From an uncultured Bacteroidales bacterium (lineage in GTDB: Bacteria > Bacteroidota > Bacteroidia > Bacteroidales > Paludibacteraceae), in the NCBI GenBank assembly GCA_902780495.1, contig CACZFM010000004.1, forward strand, positions 93,315 to 157,314: DNA of 64,000 nucleotides. Direction: 5' to 3'. The translations under genes were made by a program, and so were the position numbers. A model generated the notes under the pieces. That model was not told the origin of the DNA and searched no databases. It saw nothing but the letters and a program-made list of their open reading frames with translations. Positions 26,367-38,300 of the stretch are shown here, one piece after another (position 1 is the stretch's first letter; the number at the start of each line of letters is the position of its first letter).

Positions 26367-29045
26367 TTAGGCATTCTGTTTATGGAGTGCAGCAATACTT
26401 TCTTTTAAAGTAGCAATACGGGACTCTGCATCATGCTTCTTTTTACGCTCCAGTTCCACAACTTCGGGCTTGGCGTTTTGTACAAAACGCTCATTACTCA
26501 GTTTGGCCATTACGCCGCGGAGGAAACCTTCTTGGTGGGCAAGGTCGGCTTCTAATTTCTTCAGTTCTTCTTCTACGTTGATGAAATTACCCACGGGAAT
26601 ACCATATTCGGTGGTTCCCACGATGAATGAAACAATGGAACTTTCTTGCGCCTTGTTTTCCTCTACAGGAACTTCTACCTCCGCATTGGCAAGTTTGTTA
26701 ACCAACGTGGATAACTCTGTAGGAGCATAAAGGGTCAGCTTTTCTTTCGGAGGTATGTTCTTCGATGCACGCACATTGCGGACACCTGCCACGATTTGTT
26801 TCAACTCTTCCATCTTGGCAAGAGTCTGTTCGGCTCCTTCCATTTGCAGGAATTCTGCACTGTTCCAATCGCTTTGGTCGGCGGCCATGATGGTAGAGCC
26901 TTCCGTACGCTCCATCAGTTCGTGCCAGAGTTCTTCGGTAATAAATGGCATAAACGGATGCAGGATGCGCAGCATACGCTCGAAGAATACCAGAGTCGCT
27001 TCGTAGGTCTGGCGGGACAGCGGAGTCTGGTAGGCTGGCTTAATCATTTCCAAATACCAACCGGAGAATTCGTCAGTAAAGAGACGATAGATTGCCATCA
27101 GGGCTTCGCTCAAGCGGTACTTTGTGAACAAGTCTTCCACTTCTTGCTCGGTGCGGCTGAGCATGAGGGTGAACCATGTTACGGCCTCACGATCTGAATA
27201 CGGGGCTTCGGCATCGGTGACATCCAATCCCTTAATCAAACGGAAACAGTTCCATATCTTATTGCAGAAGTTACGTCCTTGTTCGCATAGACTATCATCG
27301 TACAATATGTCGTTGCCCGCAGGTGCACTCAGCAGGATACCCATACGCACGCCATCTGCACCGAAACGCTCAATCAGGTCAAGCGGATCGGGGCTGTTAC
27401 CGAGTGATTTCGACATCTTGCGACCTAATTTGTCGCGCACGATGCCGGTGAAGTAAACATGGCGGAACGGCATTTTTCCTTGCCATTCATAACCTGCCAT
27501 TATCATACGTGCTACCCAGAAGAAAATGATATCCGGACCTGTCACAAGGTCGGCGGTCGGGTAGTAGTAGCGGATTTCTTCATTGTCCGGATGTTCGATG
27601 CCGTCAAACAGGCTGATCGGCCATAGCCAAGATGAGAACCATGTATCCAGTGCACCTTCGTCTTGCACATAGTTGCCTTCCGGTGCGGTGTCCGAAACGA
27701 TAATCTTGTCATTCGGATAGTTTTCCAGACCCGTCTGGGCAAGCAATTCTGCATCGTAGTAGGCAGGAATGCGGTGACCCCACCAGAGTTGGCGGCTGAT
27801 GCACCAGTCTTTGATGTTCTCTAACCAATTTCGGTAAGTGTTTTTGTATTTGGTCGGATAGAATTGGATTTCGTCATTCATCACGGGCGGAAGAGCAATA
27901 TCGGCAAAGTGCTGCATCTTGATGAACCATTGCAGGGAAAGGCGCGGTTCGATGGGCACATTGGTGCGCTCGGAATAGCCCACTTTGTTGTCGTAGTCCT
28001 CTATCTTTTCTATCAAATCCAAACCCTTTAGGTCTTCCACAATTTGCTTACGGCAATCGAAACGGTCCATCCCATGATATTTGGCCACATTCGGGCGCAA
28101 CTCTTCTTCCACGGTATCCATGTTGAGATGGGCATCCGGAGTAAAGATGTCAATAGTCTTGAGATTGTATTTCTGACCAAGGGCATAGTCGTTCACATCG
28201 TGTGCAGGAGTAACTTTCAGGCAACCTGTACCGAACCCTATTTCTACATATCGGTCTTCTATCACGGGAATTTGACGCCCAACGCCTGGAACAATCAGGT
28301 GCTTGCCTTTCAGCCATTGGTTCTTTTCTTCCTTTGGATTGATGCATACGGCAATATCGCCGAATATGGTTTCCGGTCGGGTGGTGGCAACAATGGCATA
28401 GTCGGCACCTGTTGCGGGATTGGTAACCCCGCTTTCTGCCACTTTGTAACGAAGATAGTAGAACTTGCTGTGCTCTTCATGGTAAATCACTTCCTCGTCG
28501 GAAAGGGCGGTTTGGCGTTCCGGATCCCAGTTCACCATCCGCAGACCGCGATAGATAAGTCCTTTTTTATATAGGTCGCAGAATACGTGGATCACGGCAC
28601 GCGAACGTGTCTCGTCCATGGTGAACGATGTGCGGTCCCAGTCGCAAGAGCAGCCTAATTTGCGCAGTTGCTTAAGAATGATATCTCCGTGTTCTTCCGT
28701 CCAAGCCCATGCGTGTTGCAGAAATTGCTCACGGGTCAGGTCGGACTTGTTGATTCCTTGTTCTTTAAGGCGTTTGATGACTTTTGCTTCAGTTGCGATG
28801 GATGCATGGTCTGTGCCTGGTACCCAGCACACATTCTTGCCTTCCAGACGGGCATGACGAACCAAAATATCCTGAATAGTCTCATTCAGCACATGTCCCA
28901 TATGCAGCACACCGGTCACATTGGGAGGCGGAATAACGATAGTATATGGCTCACGGCCGTCGGGTTCGCTATGAAAAAGTTTATTGTCAAGCCAGTATTG
29001 ATACCAACGGGCTTCAATGTCTTTTGGATTGTATTTGGATTCCAT
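26367..29045 (-). CDS. valS: Valyl-tRNA synthetase
   Basis: Charges tRNA-Val; class I synthetase of 892 residues. HIGH motif: [20 protein letters not shown] loop: [17 protein letters not shown]; editing domain with [19 protein letters not shown]-terminal coiled-coil arm ([25 protein letters not shown]). I start at the ATG at 29043-29045 ([18 protein letters not shown]); the frame is open a further 37 codons, but that region holds the promoter and does not resemble the family. Confidence 0.97.
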   Translation of the reverse strand: MESKYNPKDIEARWYQYWLDNKLFHSEPDGREPYTIVIPPPNVTGVLHMGHVLNETIQDILVRHARLEGKNVCWVPGTDHASIATEAKVIKRLKEQGINKSDLTREQFLQHAWAWTEEHGDIILKQLRKLGCSCDWDRTSFTMDETRSRAVIHVFCDLYKKGLIYRGLRMVNWDPERQTALSDEEVIYHEEHSKFYYLRYKVAESGVTNPATGADYAIVATTRPETIFGDIAVCINPKEEKNQWLKGKHLIVPGVGRQIPVIEDRYVEIGFGTGCLKVTPAHDVNDYALGQKYNLKTIDIFTPDAHLNMDTVEEELRPNVAKYHGMDRFDCRKQIVEDLKGLDLIEKIEDYDNKVGYSERTNVPIEPRLSLQWFIKMQHFADIALPPVMNDEIQFYPTKYKNTYRNWLENIKDWCISRQLWWGHRIPAYYDAELLAQTGLENYPNDKIIVSDTAPEGNYVQDEGALDTWFSSWLWPISLFDGIEHPDNEEIRYYYPTADLVTGPDIIFFWVARMIMAGYEWQGKMPFRHVYFTGIVRDKLGRKMSKSLGNSPDPLDLIERFGADGVRMGILLSAPAGNDILYDDSLCEQGRNFCNKIWNCFRLIKGLDVTDAEAPYSDREAVTWFTLMLSRTEQEVEDLFTKYRLSEALMAIYRLFTDEFSGWYLEMIKPAYQTPLSRQTYEATLVFFERMLRILHPFMPFITEELWHELMERTEGSTIMAADQSDWNSAEFLQMEGAEQTLAKMEELKQIVAGVRNVRASKNIPPKEKLTLYAPTELSTLVNKLANAEVEVPVEENKAQESSIVSFIVGTTEYGIPVGNFINVEEELKKLEADLAHQEGFLRGVMAKLSNERFVQNAKPEVVELERKKKHDAESRIATLKESIAALHKQNA

Positions 29046-29108
29046 GTGGGTATGTTTTGTTTTTCGTTGTTTTAGAATGTGTAAATGCGGAAAAACCACA
29101 AAAACGCG

Positions 29109-29140
29109 CAAAGATACTGCTTTTTTTTTATATATGCAAG
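29109..29140 (-). promoter_or_regulatory. Promoter of valS
   Basis: Reverse strand: CTTG (29137-29140), 20 bases, TATCTTTG (29109-29116), ~64 bases before the valS ATG. Confidence 0.78.
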
Positions 29141-29176
29141 AAAAAATCGCCCACATTCAAAATATTTGCAAAAATA

Positions 29177-29208
29177 TTTGCACAATTAAAAAAAATGACG
29201 TACCTTTG
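29177..29208 (+). promoter_or_regulatory. Promoter of the giant repeat protein gene
   Basis: TTTG (29177-29180), 20 bases, TACCTTTG (29201-29208). The leader to the ATG at 29343 is ~128 bases. Confidence 0.78.
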
Positions 29209-29233
29209 CATGCTAATTGCGTAATCCGTCCAT

Positions 29234-29341
29234 ATGTGCGCACACGCAAGTGCGAAGAATGCTCGGATAAAAGTCGAACAAAACAGCGGTTCTCAAGCGG
29301 TTCTCGTGCGGTATTCAATACGACGGCGGTTACGAATGTAG
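29234..29341 (+). other. Possible 35-codon upstream ORF in the giant-gene leader
   Basis: ATG at 29234 with no stop until TAG at 29339-29341, one base before the giant-gene ATG (29343). The peptide is basic and has no recognisable motif. An 11-base-period direct repeat (AGCGGTTCTC at 29285 and 29296) lies inside it. It could couple translation, or be chance. Confidence 0.3.
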
Positions 29342-29342
29342 A

Positions 29343-32300
29343 ATGAAAAGTATGAAGTTGATGCAAAATATACGATTGTTGGTCTTGGTTGCGCTCTGTA
29401 GCCTGATGTCCTTGTCATCTTCTGTCTTCGCGCAGAATGGCACCGATGGCATACAGACAACGGATGCTAATGACTTCTGGGCAACCTTTATGAGCAACAA
29501 TGGAGCCAATATGGATGAGGCCACGTTGAAGTGCTGCTTGTATTTTACATTGACGGAAGTGCAGAATCATGCCGTAACCATCGTTGTGGAAATTGGTGGA
29601 ACGGAATATGGTAGAGTAACCATTCCAGCAGGAGAAAGTTATGCCAAAATGGAAGATATTACACCTTCTTTGGCATACATTTCCATTAACGATGATACAA
29701 GAGAGGAGCAGGAAATGGTTGTCCCCAAAGGCATCCACGCCTATTCGGTGAATCCCGATGATAAGTTCGGCTGTTATGGCTACTGCCGCGTAGGTGCGGA
29801 AGGTTCTACCATGCAGGATGCTATGTTGATTTTGCCGAAAGCAGGTTTGGGAAAAGAATATATTGTACAAACCTATTGGACCGCATCTTCACTTCGTTCT
29901 ACGGAATTTGCAGTGGTTGCAACCGAAGATAACACGCAGGTGGAAATCAGGCCGAGCGTACCAACCCGATTGGGAACGGAAGGTACGATTACCATTACCT
30001 TGAATGCAGGCGAGGCGTATTTGGTGCCGAGTGCGCGTTTCGGACCGAATGTAACGGTGGATTTGAGCGGTAGTACAATCTGTGCTTCCAAACCTGTGGC
30101 GGTCTTCACAGGTAACGAGTCGGAGAAAATGCCTATATCGGATGCCTTCTCGACCAACTATTTTATAGAACAGATGTTGCCTATCTCCTACTGGGGAACG
30201 GAATTCTATTTTGCAAAGGCGGCAAAGACACTGGAGAACCGTTATAACATATCTGCTGCATTTGACGGAACGGAGGTGAAGTTGTATCGTGCTGGCGAAT
30301 CAACGGCGGCTCCGACGAAAACCTGGACATTGCAACAGGGACAATCTCTTTTCCAGGTTGCGGGGGGGGATACATACTTGAAACTGCCATCAACACTAAC
30401 TACTGCTTATATTGAAACGTCCAAACCGGTAATTTGTTATCATTATTTGACCAGCGGTGCTGCCAATCAGGAGAAAATAATTGATGAGGAAACTTTTGAG
30501 GAGGTCATTACGAACTGGGGTAACCCTACGAATGCCATGATTCCTTCTTGGTCGCAACGAACCAAAGAAATGCGTTTCGTTACCAAGAAACTGGAACCTA
30601 AAGCGGGGGTAACGACGCAGAAACATTATGTACAGGTTATTGCCCGTACGCTTGATGTGAATACATTTGTCTTGGATGGAGTGCCTGTGCCCTCCTCACA
30701 ATTCAAATCCTATTTCGATAAAACGGAAATGTCTTATGCCAACTTGGAATTGGTTGGCGAGGATCGAAGTCACTTGTTGACAACTACAGGTGACGGATTT
30801 GTTGGATTTGTATATGGTATGACCGATGGTCAGGCCTATCAATATACATTGGGTTATACCATTGACCCGAATTTGGATTCGCTTTATATCCGGCCGGATG
30901 AGGATACAACGGCACTCATGCACAGCTATGATATGAAGATTACCGACAATGGATGGTATCAAAGGCAGTTGCGGGATTGGAAAAAGATGGAGGAGCAACG
31001 TGTGGATACGGCATGGGTCTGCGATAGCACGGAACTCACTTTCCGAACCAAATTGAAAGAAAAGGCATCGGCGGATGTAATAGAGTGGAGGGTTTATCCT
31101 TTCAAGCGTTGCTTGTCACCATCCCCATCAGGTGGTGATGATTCGGGAATGGGCGATGACTCCGGTTATGGTTCAGGCTATGGTTCAGGTTATTCAGGCT
31201 ATGGCAATCGGGAAACGTTCACCTATTACAACGAGTGTTTCTACAAAGCGACAGAGCCTCTTGAAAGCAAAATCGTCGAACCCATTGTGGAACAGACATA
31301 TGATTGGACATATTTCTTTGAGGTGGATCATACGATAGATCCGATTACTGACCCGTGGGAACGTCCGATGTTTGACCTTTTTAGTGTTGAGATGCTCATT
31401 ACGCGCAATCCGCAAATCTGTACGGGAGATGTAGAACCGGAAATCGATACTTTGCGAAGCATTATCCGTGTCAATCGTTCGTACAATGATACCATTTTAC
31501 GAAGAATGGTTTGTATCACGGATACGGTGAAATGCTTCAAGGACAAGATTATAGACGAAGATCCCGAAAACAGGGATGCACATGGCGATGGCTTGAAACA
31601 GACGCTTTTTGCAAGCAAAGAGCATAAAACAAACTGGCGGGAGACGGCAGAATATTACGTTGATTCGTTGGTGCTCGGCTACAATGTATATACGCGTCAC
31701 TATCAAAGTATATTCGGTTGCGATAGTATTGCTACCTTCGAACTCTATGTCTGTGATACGGTGCGTATTGTTACCGATACGGCTATTTGTGCCAACGAGA
31801 TACTGGAATTCAAAGGAAGTGAATATTTCCAAGATCAGACATTCAATACACAAGGGGTATATATTGACACCATTAAGACACGTGGTTGTAATGCAATGAA
31901 GCAACTTTACGATCCTAAGAATCTGTTCCACGGCTGTGATAGTATTTGGGAAGTCCATCTCACGACTTGTGATACCTTTAATATATACACGCGCGATACG
32001 GTTTGTCCGAACGGTCACGATATGGTGTATGAATGGTATCGGAAGGGACATTTTGGACAGGACTCTTTGGTAAAGAGGTGTGATGTCTGGGCCATAGATG
32101 AAGGCTTGCAGTATGAATTGCGCGACACGGTACATACAACCACTTGTCCCAATTGTGCAAAGGGTGGGTGTGATAGTATCTTTATTCTGCACTTGTTCCT
32201 TGCTTCTCACGTTAACGATACCATGCAATATGCTTATTGCGGGCAAACGTATGATGATGAGCAATTGAAACTTGTGGACGTGCCGTTTAATGCGAAACGT

Positions 32301-35300
32301 TTTTGGCCGGATTTCGCTTCCGATTCAGTTTGGGATACGAATAACCGGCGTCGTATTCCGACAGATTCTATTCAGAAAATGACACCTGGAACAACCAATA
32401 TCTTTGTAGATAGCACATTGACGGAAAATGGTTGTGATATTGTTCATACTCTGATACTTACACGTAATGCCGCTTTCTTCAATTTGGATAGAAAACAGAT
32501 GGCATCAAACGAAACTTATACATGGACTGGCCATTTCCATGACACAGTGATTGGACCTCTTTCGGAACGGGCAATTCCGTATGTGTATTACGACTCTGCT
32601 CAAACCATCCATGGATGTGATAGTATTTATCGTTTGGAGCTGACTATCGCTCAAACTTTTGAAGAGACGGTCCCTGCGCGTATTTGTGATAATGAGGTAT
32701 ATGTTTGGCAGAACCATACCAGTCAGGACAAATATCGTCCGACAACAGCAGGGCCTCGTCAATTGTGGGATAACACCAATGGACGTGTTATATATTCAAA
32801 CCAGTTGTATGGTCGTGCTGCAACCAATAAGATAAATGGTTTTGAGGGGTATTCGAAAGGTGAGTATATCATCATTGACAGCCTCAAAATGGATAAAATT
32901 GTGGTTGGCAAAGAAATGAAAGTGGACTCGGTTTGGATCTTGCATTTGATTGTAGATTCTACGTATGACCACCATATTTCAGTGGCTTTGTGCGATACGG
33001 AATCCTATGTCTTTGATAATATCCGATACTATGCGCGTGATTACGCCAAACCTTATCCAGAGATAGGTACTTTTGAGAAAACTGTACATCTAGAGGCTAT
33101 GGGATCAGAAAAGCATTGTGATAGTACTGTGACAATGCACATGACTGTTTATCCGCATTTCTATCAGTTTGATAGTATCCATTTATGCTCGAATAAAACA
33201 TCGCAATGGCCCAATCGCTTGGACAAAATGGGTCGTCCTATCTCTGTCAATGCCACCCTTCTGCGCAATAATGGCATTGATATCAATCAGCCTGGAGTTT
33301 ACACTGTTTGGGATCGCGACAAGACAGTGTATGGCTGCGATTCTGTGTATGAGTTGCGCATCTTGATCACACAGAGTTATTTGTTTGAGAAGGAGACTTC
33401 CATCTGTTATAGGGAATCTACTTTTGTATGGGATGAGCATATTTCGGAGGCTCAAGTAGTTGATTGGGTGACAGTCCGGAAATTGCCCTATGATTCCACC
33501 TATATCCTTTGGGATAGTTTGACCACCGTCACCTATGGTTGCGATTCCGTTTATCGTTTGGCATTGACGGTGCATCCTACATTTAAGCAGGTCGATCAAC
33601 TCACGATGTGTGATAATGATACGATGACTTGGCAGGGACATCTCTATGTGGGTGATCAGTTTAAAGGAAATGCAGATGGATTCGCATTCAAGACTGTGCG
33701 ATATGGGGAAAGTTATGATGATTCGGTGAATTATAATACTGCTTCTGTCTATCATTGTGATAGTGTTTATCTCCTGGATTTGGCTGTCTACAAATCTTTC
33801 TATAAGGAAGAGGAACCTGTGATTTTGTGCCAATTTGATGATTTTACTTGGCAGGGACATGAGGGACATGCATTAGTAGATGAAGACGGAGATCCCGTTG
33901 ATATAACCCATGTAACGGATGAGTGGGGAGAATATACATTTGTGGATCATCTGTACAATAACCAGTGCCTTTCTTGTAATGGGGGAAAAGGATGTGATTC
34001 TGTATATGTGTTAAAAGTGACCGTTAATCCTGCGTATAAGCAACACAAAGTTGTAGTTCAACCGGAGGTGATTTGTCAAACAGAGGTGCCATTCGTATGG
34101 TATGGACACAGTGATCCTGCCACAGTAAGCGGCTATAAAGAATATTCTGCTTCTGTACACGTTTGGGATACATTGAAAACAATTGCTTTGGAATGTGACA
34201 GTGTTGTAGAACTTCAACTGACGGTTGTGGACAATATGCCACGGACTTTGAAGGACACTGTGTGCCAAAATGATGCACCGTTTGTGATGGGACAACAGCA
34301 ATTCCTTTTCTCCCCCAAAGATAGTCTGCCTGGAGATTATACGCAGGTGGCTTTTGTTCCCATCGGAACATCTTGCTCATTTGAAGAGACTTTGATGATT
34401 CATGTCAATCCGGTCTATGATACTACATTTGTGGATACGGTTTGTCAAGTTGTTAGAGGAACTTATACATGGCAAAATCACATAGACAAAACCTATTCGA
34501 TTAGTGAGGCGGGCGAGATAACGGATGTGGATTCGTTGTTTACTGTCGCACGTTGTGATAGTGTGTGGCATTTGAGATTGAAAGTCTTGCCGACTTATCG
34601 TGATAGCACATCGGAAACGATATCTGATGAGATGACAACGATATGGCAGGATACACTTTATGCCGGAAAAAAAGCAGAAATCCCGGAGGGAGTGACTAAC
34701 TATGTCATCATAACGAAGGATACTACGGTTTATACGAAGCTTTCCACAGAGAAGGTTGGAACACACGTTTGTGATTCGATATTGATACATACAATTCGTA
34801 TTGGTAAAGTGTTCCGTGATACGATCTATGATTATGTTTGTGACAATTGCGACTATGTATGGTCACAGCCACAACAAGATGGTACGAGTGTAAATGTTAC
34901 CATTAAAGGTTCGGATTTGCCGGAAGGATACTCTCTATTCAGTACAACGCTCCGAACGGAGATGAACTTTGATAGTATCTTCAATTTGTGTCTCTATAAG
35001 GCGACAAGTTACAATGCCTTTGAGACGAATGATACAGTTTGTCAGTTAGGTGAATACCTGTGGCAAGGACATACCGGTTCAGATCACCATTTGTATTATA
35101 GAGGGCAAGAAATTGATTATGATGAAATCCCAACGGATGTTTATGGAGAAATCGTTATTCAGGATAGTCTCAAAACGAAGAGTTGGTTTATTGATCCGCA
35201 TGGATTGAACAGCCGTCCGATGATGTGTGATAGTGTGTGGACATTGCATCTGAACATCACGCCAATCTATACCGAAGAAATTAACACCATCATTGATACA

Positions 35301-38300
35301 TTGTATATTGCCAATAATGGTTTCGGTGTATGGCAAAATCGCCTTTATAAAGGGAATGCTTATCTTGGAGAGCAAGATGAAAGTATATATGATGCGGTGT
35401 ATGTGGTGACAACAGATACTACGGATAGTAAAGCGTTTAAAACAGACATCGCTCGTCAATATCCGGATAAATTGGATTGTGATAGCATACGTTTCTTGCA
35501 AGTTCTTGTGAATTATCACTTCTCAATGGCGGATACCATTTGTAAAGACAGTGCATTCACTTGGACGGGACACGATTTCAGTGCAAATCATATCTATTTG
35601 AATGGGCAGCTTGTTCATGATTTAAAGATAGATCAGGCTGGGCGTTTTGAATACATAGATAGTTTGAAGACGGCTAGTCGTCAGGATTCTGTTTGGATAC
35701 TGCAGTTGTTGGTAGCACCTAGTTACCGCATTCCGTCAAAAGTAACTCTCTCTAACGAGGATTCGGTTTCTTGGCAGGGCACGTTGTATGTAGGTGAAAA
35801 CTTTGTTGGTTCTACGGAAGGATATACAGAAGTTGTTGTTTTGCATAATGAACGGAATCACTTTGAGAAATTATACGATGCGTATTATGATGACACACAT
35901 CGTTGTGATAGTTTGTATACGCTGGATATCCGTATTGGTCAAGTTTTCCGTGATACAACGTATGATTTCGTTTGTGACAATTGTACGTATGTATGGACCG
36001 TTCCGACACAAGACAATGGTACGCGTGACATTATAATCAATGGTGCCAATTTGCAGGAGAAATATACATTCTTCTACGATAGTTTGGAAACAGAATTAGG
36101 GTTTGATAGTATCTATAATTTGAAACTTTATAGAATGCCGACATATCATCGGACGCATGTGGATACTATTTGTCAATATGAGTTATACAAATGGGAAAAT
36201 CATGAACGTCCTGTTTGGAGTGAGATGCTAAATCGCGAAACGGATGAGATTATGACCGATGTTTCGGGGACATTCTTCTATCTTGATTCCCTCAAAACCC
36301 AAACAGAGTTTTTAGACCCTCATGGAATCCGTTCTCGTGTTACGGAATGCGATAGTATCTGGCGTCTGGAAATATATGTGCCCAAAGTATATAAAGAGGA
36401 TTCTTTGTATGTGTTGTGCGATAATGGCACCACGCTTTGGCAACGTCGCTTGTATGTGGGCGAGAAATATGATAAAATGCGTTGGGGGGAATTGCCGTTA
36501 CAAGGTGATGATTATGATACTCTGATTAACGTAAGAGGTGTGGACCGTTATTTGGACACAGTTCGCTATGTATCAGCGTTGTCTTGTGATTCTATTTTCT
36601 ATTTGGAATTGGTGGTGAATCAATCGAAATATGAGAAGTTCGAAAACAATATATGCGACAATGACTCTGTATGGACGTTTGGACATGGAAAGTGGTATCA
36701 CGAAGCACGTGAATTCTGGCCGAAAGAGATGCGTGATTACACAAAGGTACGTAAAGATACTACCGTCGTAATGTTAGATTCTTGCTTAGGGGTCAATGGT
36801 TGTGATAGTGTGGCTGAATTGACGCTTCATATTTATCCATCCTATCGTTTTGATACAACAATGATTATTTGTAGCAGTGAATACACCAAGTGGCGTAGTT
36901 ACGATGCAATTAATCGTTGGCATACGGGTACATTCTACGACACCGTTCCCGGAGGTACGAAAGCGCATCATTGTGATTCTGTTTATGTGTTGCATCTTAC
37001 GATTAAACCATCAAAGACGGTTCGTTATTATGAGCATGTTTGCATTGGCGACTCCATTTATTTTGATGGTACATGGTATGGGTACGACCCATCGCATGAC
37101 AATATGCAGTCAGAGAGCGTTGTCTATTATATCAACACTTATTCTATGGCCGCCGGTTGTGATAGTACTTTGATTTGCTATCCATATTGGCATCCGAAAT
37201 ATTTGTTTGAAGATTCGGCAACCGTTTGTGATAATGAGACATATTTGTGGCATAATTCGCGTGGTGATACGTTACTGACACCACTACCCGGAAATGGTGA
37301 GGAAGTTTACTACGATAGTTTAAAATCTCATTTCTCTTTCATAGATCCTATTTCGGGAGATTATATCATAGGAAGAGGTTGTGATTCCGTATACAAGTTT
37401 ACATTGAAACATGGTGCAAACTATCATTATGTACATAGAGATACCGTTTGTCAGACACTTCCTTATGTGTGGAGTGGTCATGAGGGACGAACTCTATATT
37501 GTCCGGATAGTGCCAAGTATTTCGAGACAATACCAACGTTGCAAGATGGAGATACCCTCACCTTGGTGGATAGTTTGCAATCCATCATAGGGTGCGATAG
37601 TATTTGGACACTCAAATTATATGTGGCATCCATCTATAATGAACAATATAATACGCAAAAGGTTACAGACTATCGTTCGTTGTGCGATAATGATACACTG
37701 GTTTGGGAGAATCGCCTTTATATGACCGAACATTTTGAAGAGTATTACCATACAACGATTGATAGGACAAAATATGATGAAGTTATTCTTGTTACGGGCG
37801 ACCTCCGTGATAGAGTACATCATACCTCTGTGACGGGATGTGACTCAATACGTTTCTTGAATCTTAAACTGGGACATATTGATGTTGTGGATATCTATCC
37901 TGTTATCTGCAACGATGAAGATTACAAATTTGGCTCTGTATGGGAATGGAATCATAGCCTTGTCCTCCCGGAAGGAACTCATCGGGATGTGTTGATAGAG
38001 ATAAGTGATACCTTGACAAATAGCACGGGGTGTGACTCTATTACTAATCTTCACCTTACCGTTCATCCCACATATGAACATTATGACAAAGTTTCACTTT
38101 GCACGAATGAGACCGATCGTTTCACTTGGCATGGGCGTACCTATCTCACGGATAAGGGCGGTATCATTACTGACCGTTTTGATACCATTACGGTTGATGG
38201 TTGCGATAGCGCATTCTTCCTCACATTGGATGTCCGTCAGGCCTATTATATCCATGTGGATACCGCATTGTGTGTCACCCAGGATGTTGATTTCACTTGG

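Noticed and set aside
29046..29156. Extended N-terminus of valS
   Set aside because: The extra 37 codons overlap the valS promoter and do not resemble valyl-tRNA synthetases.
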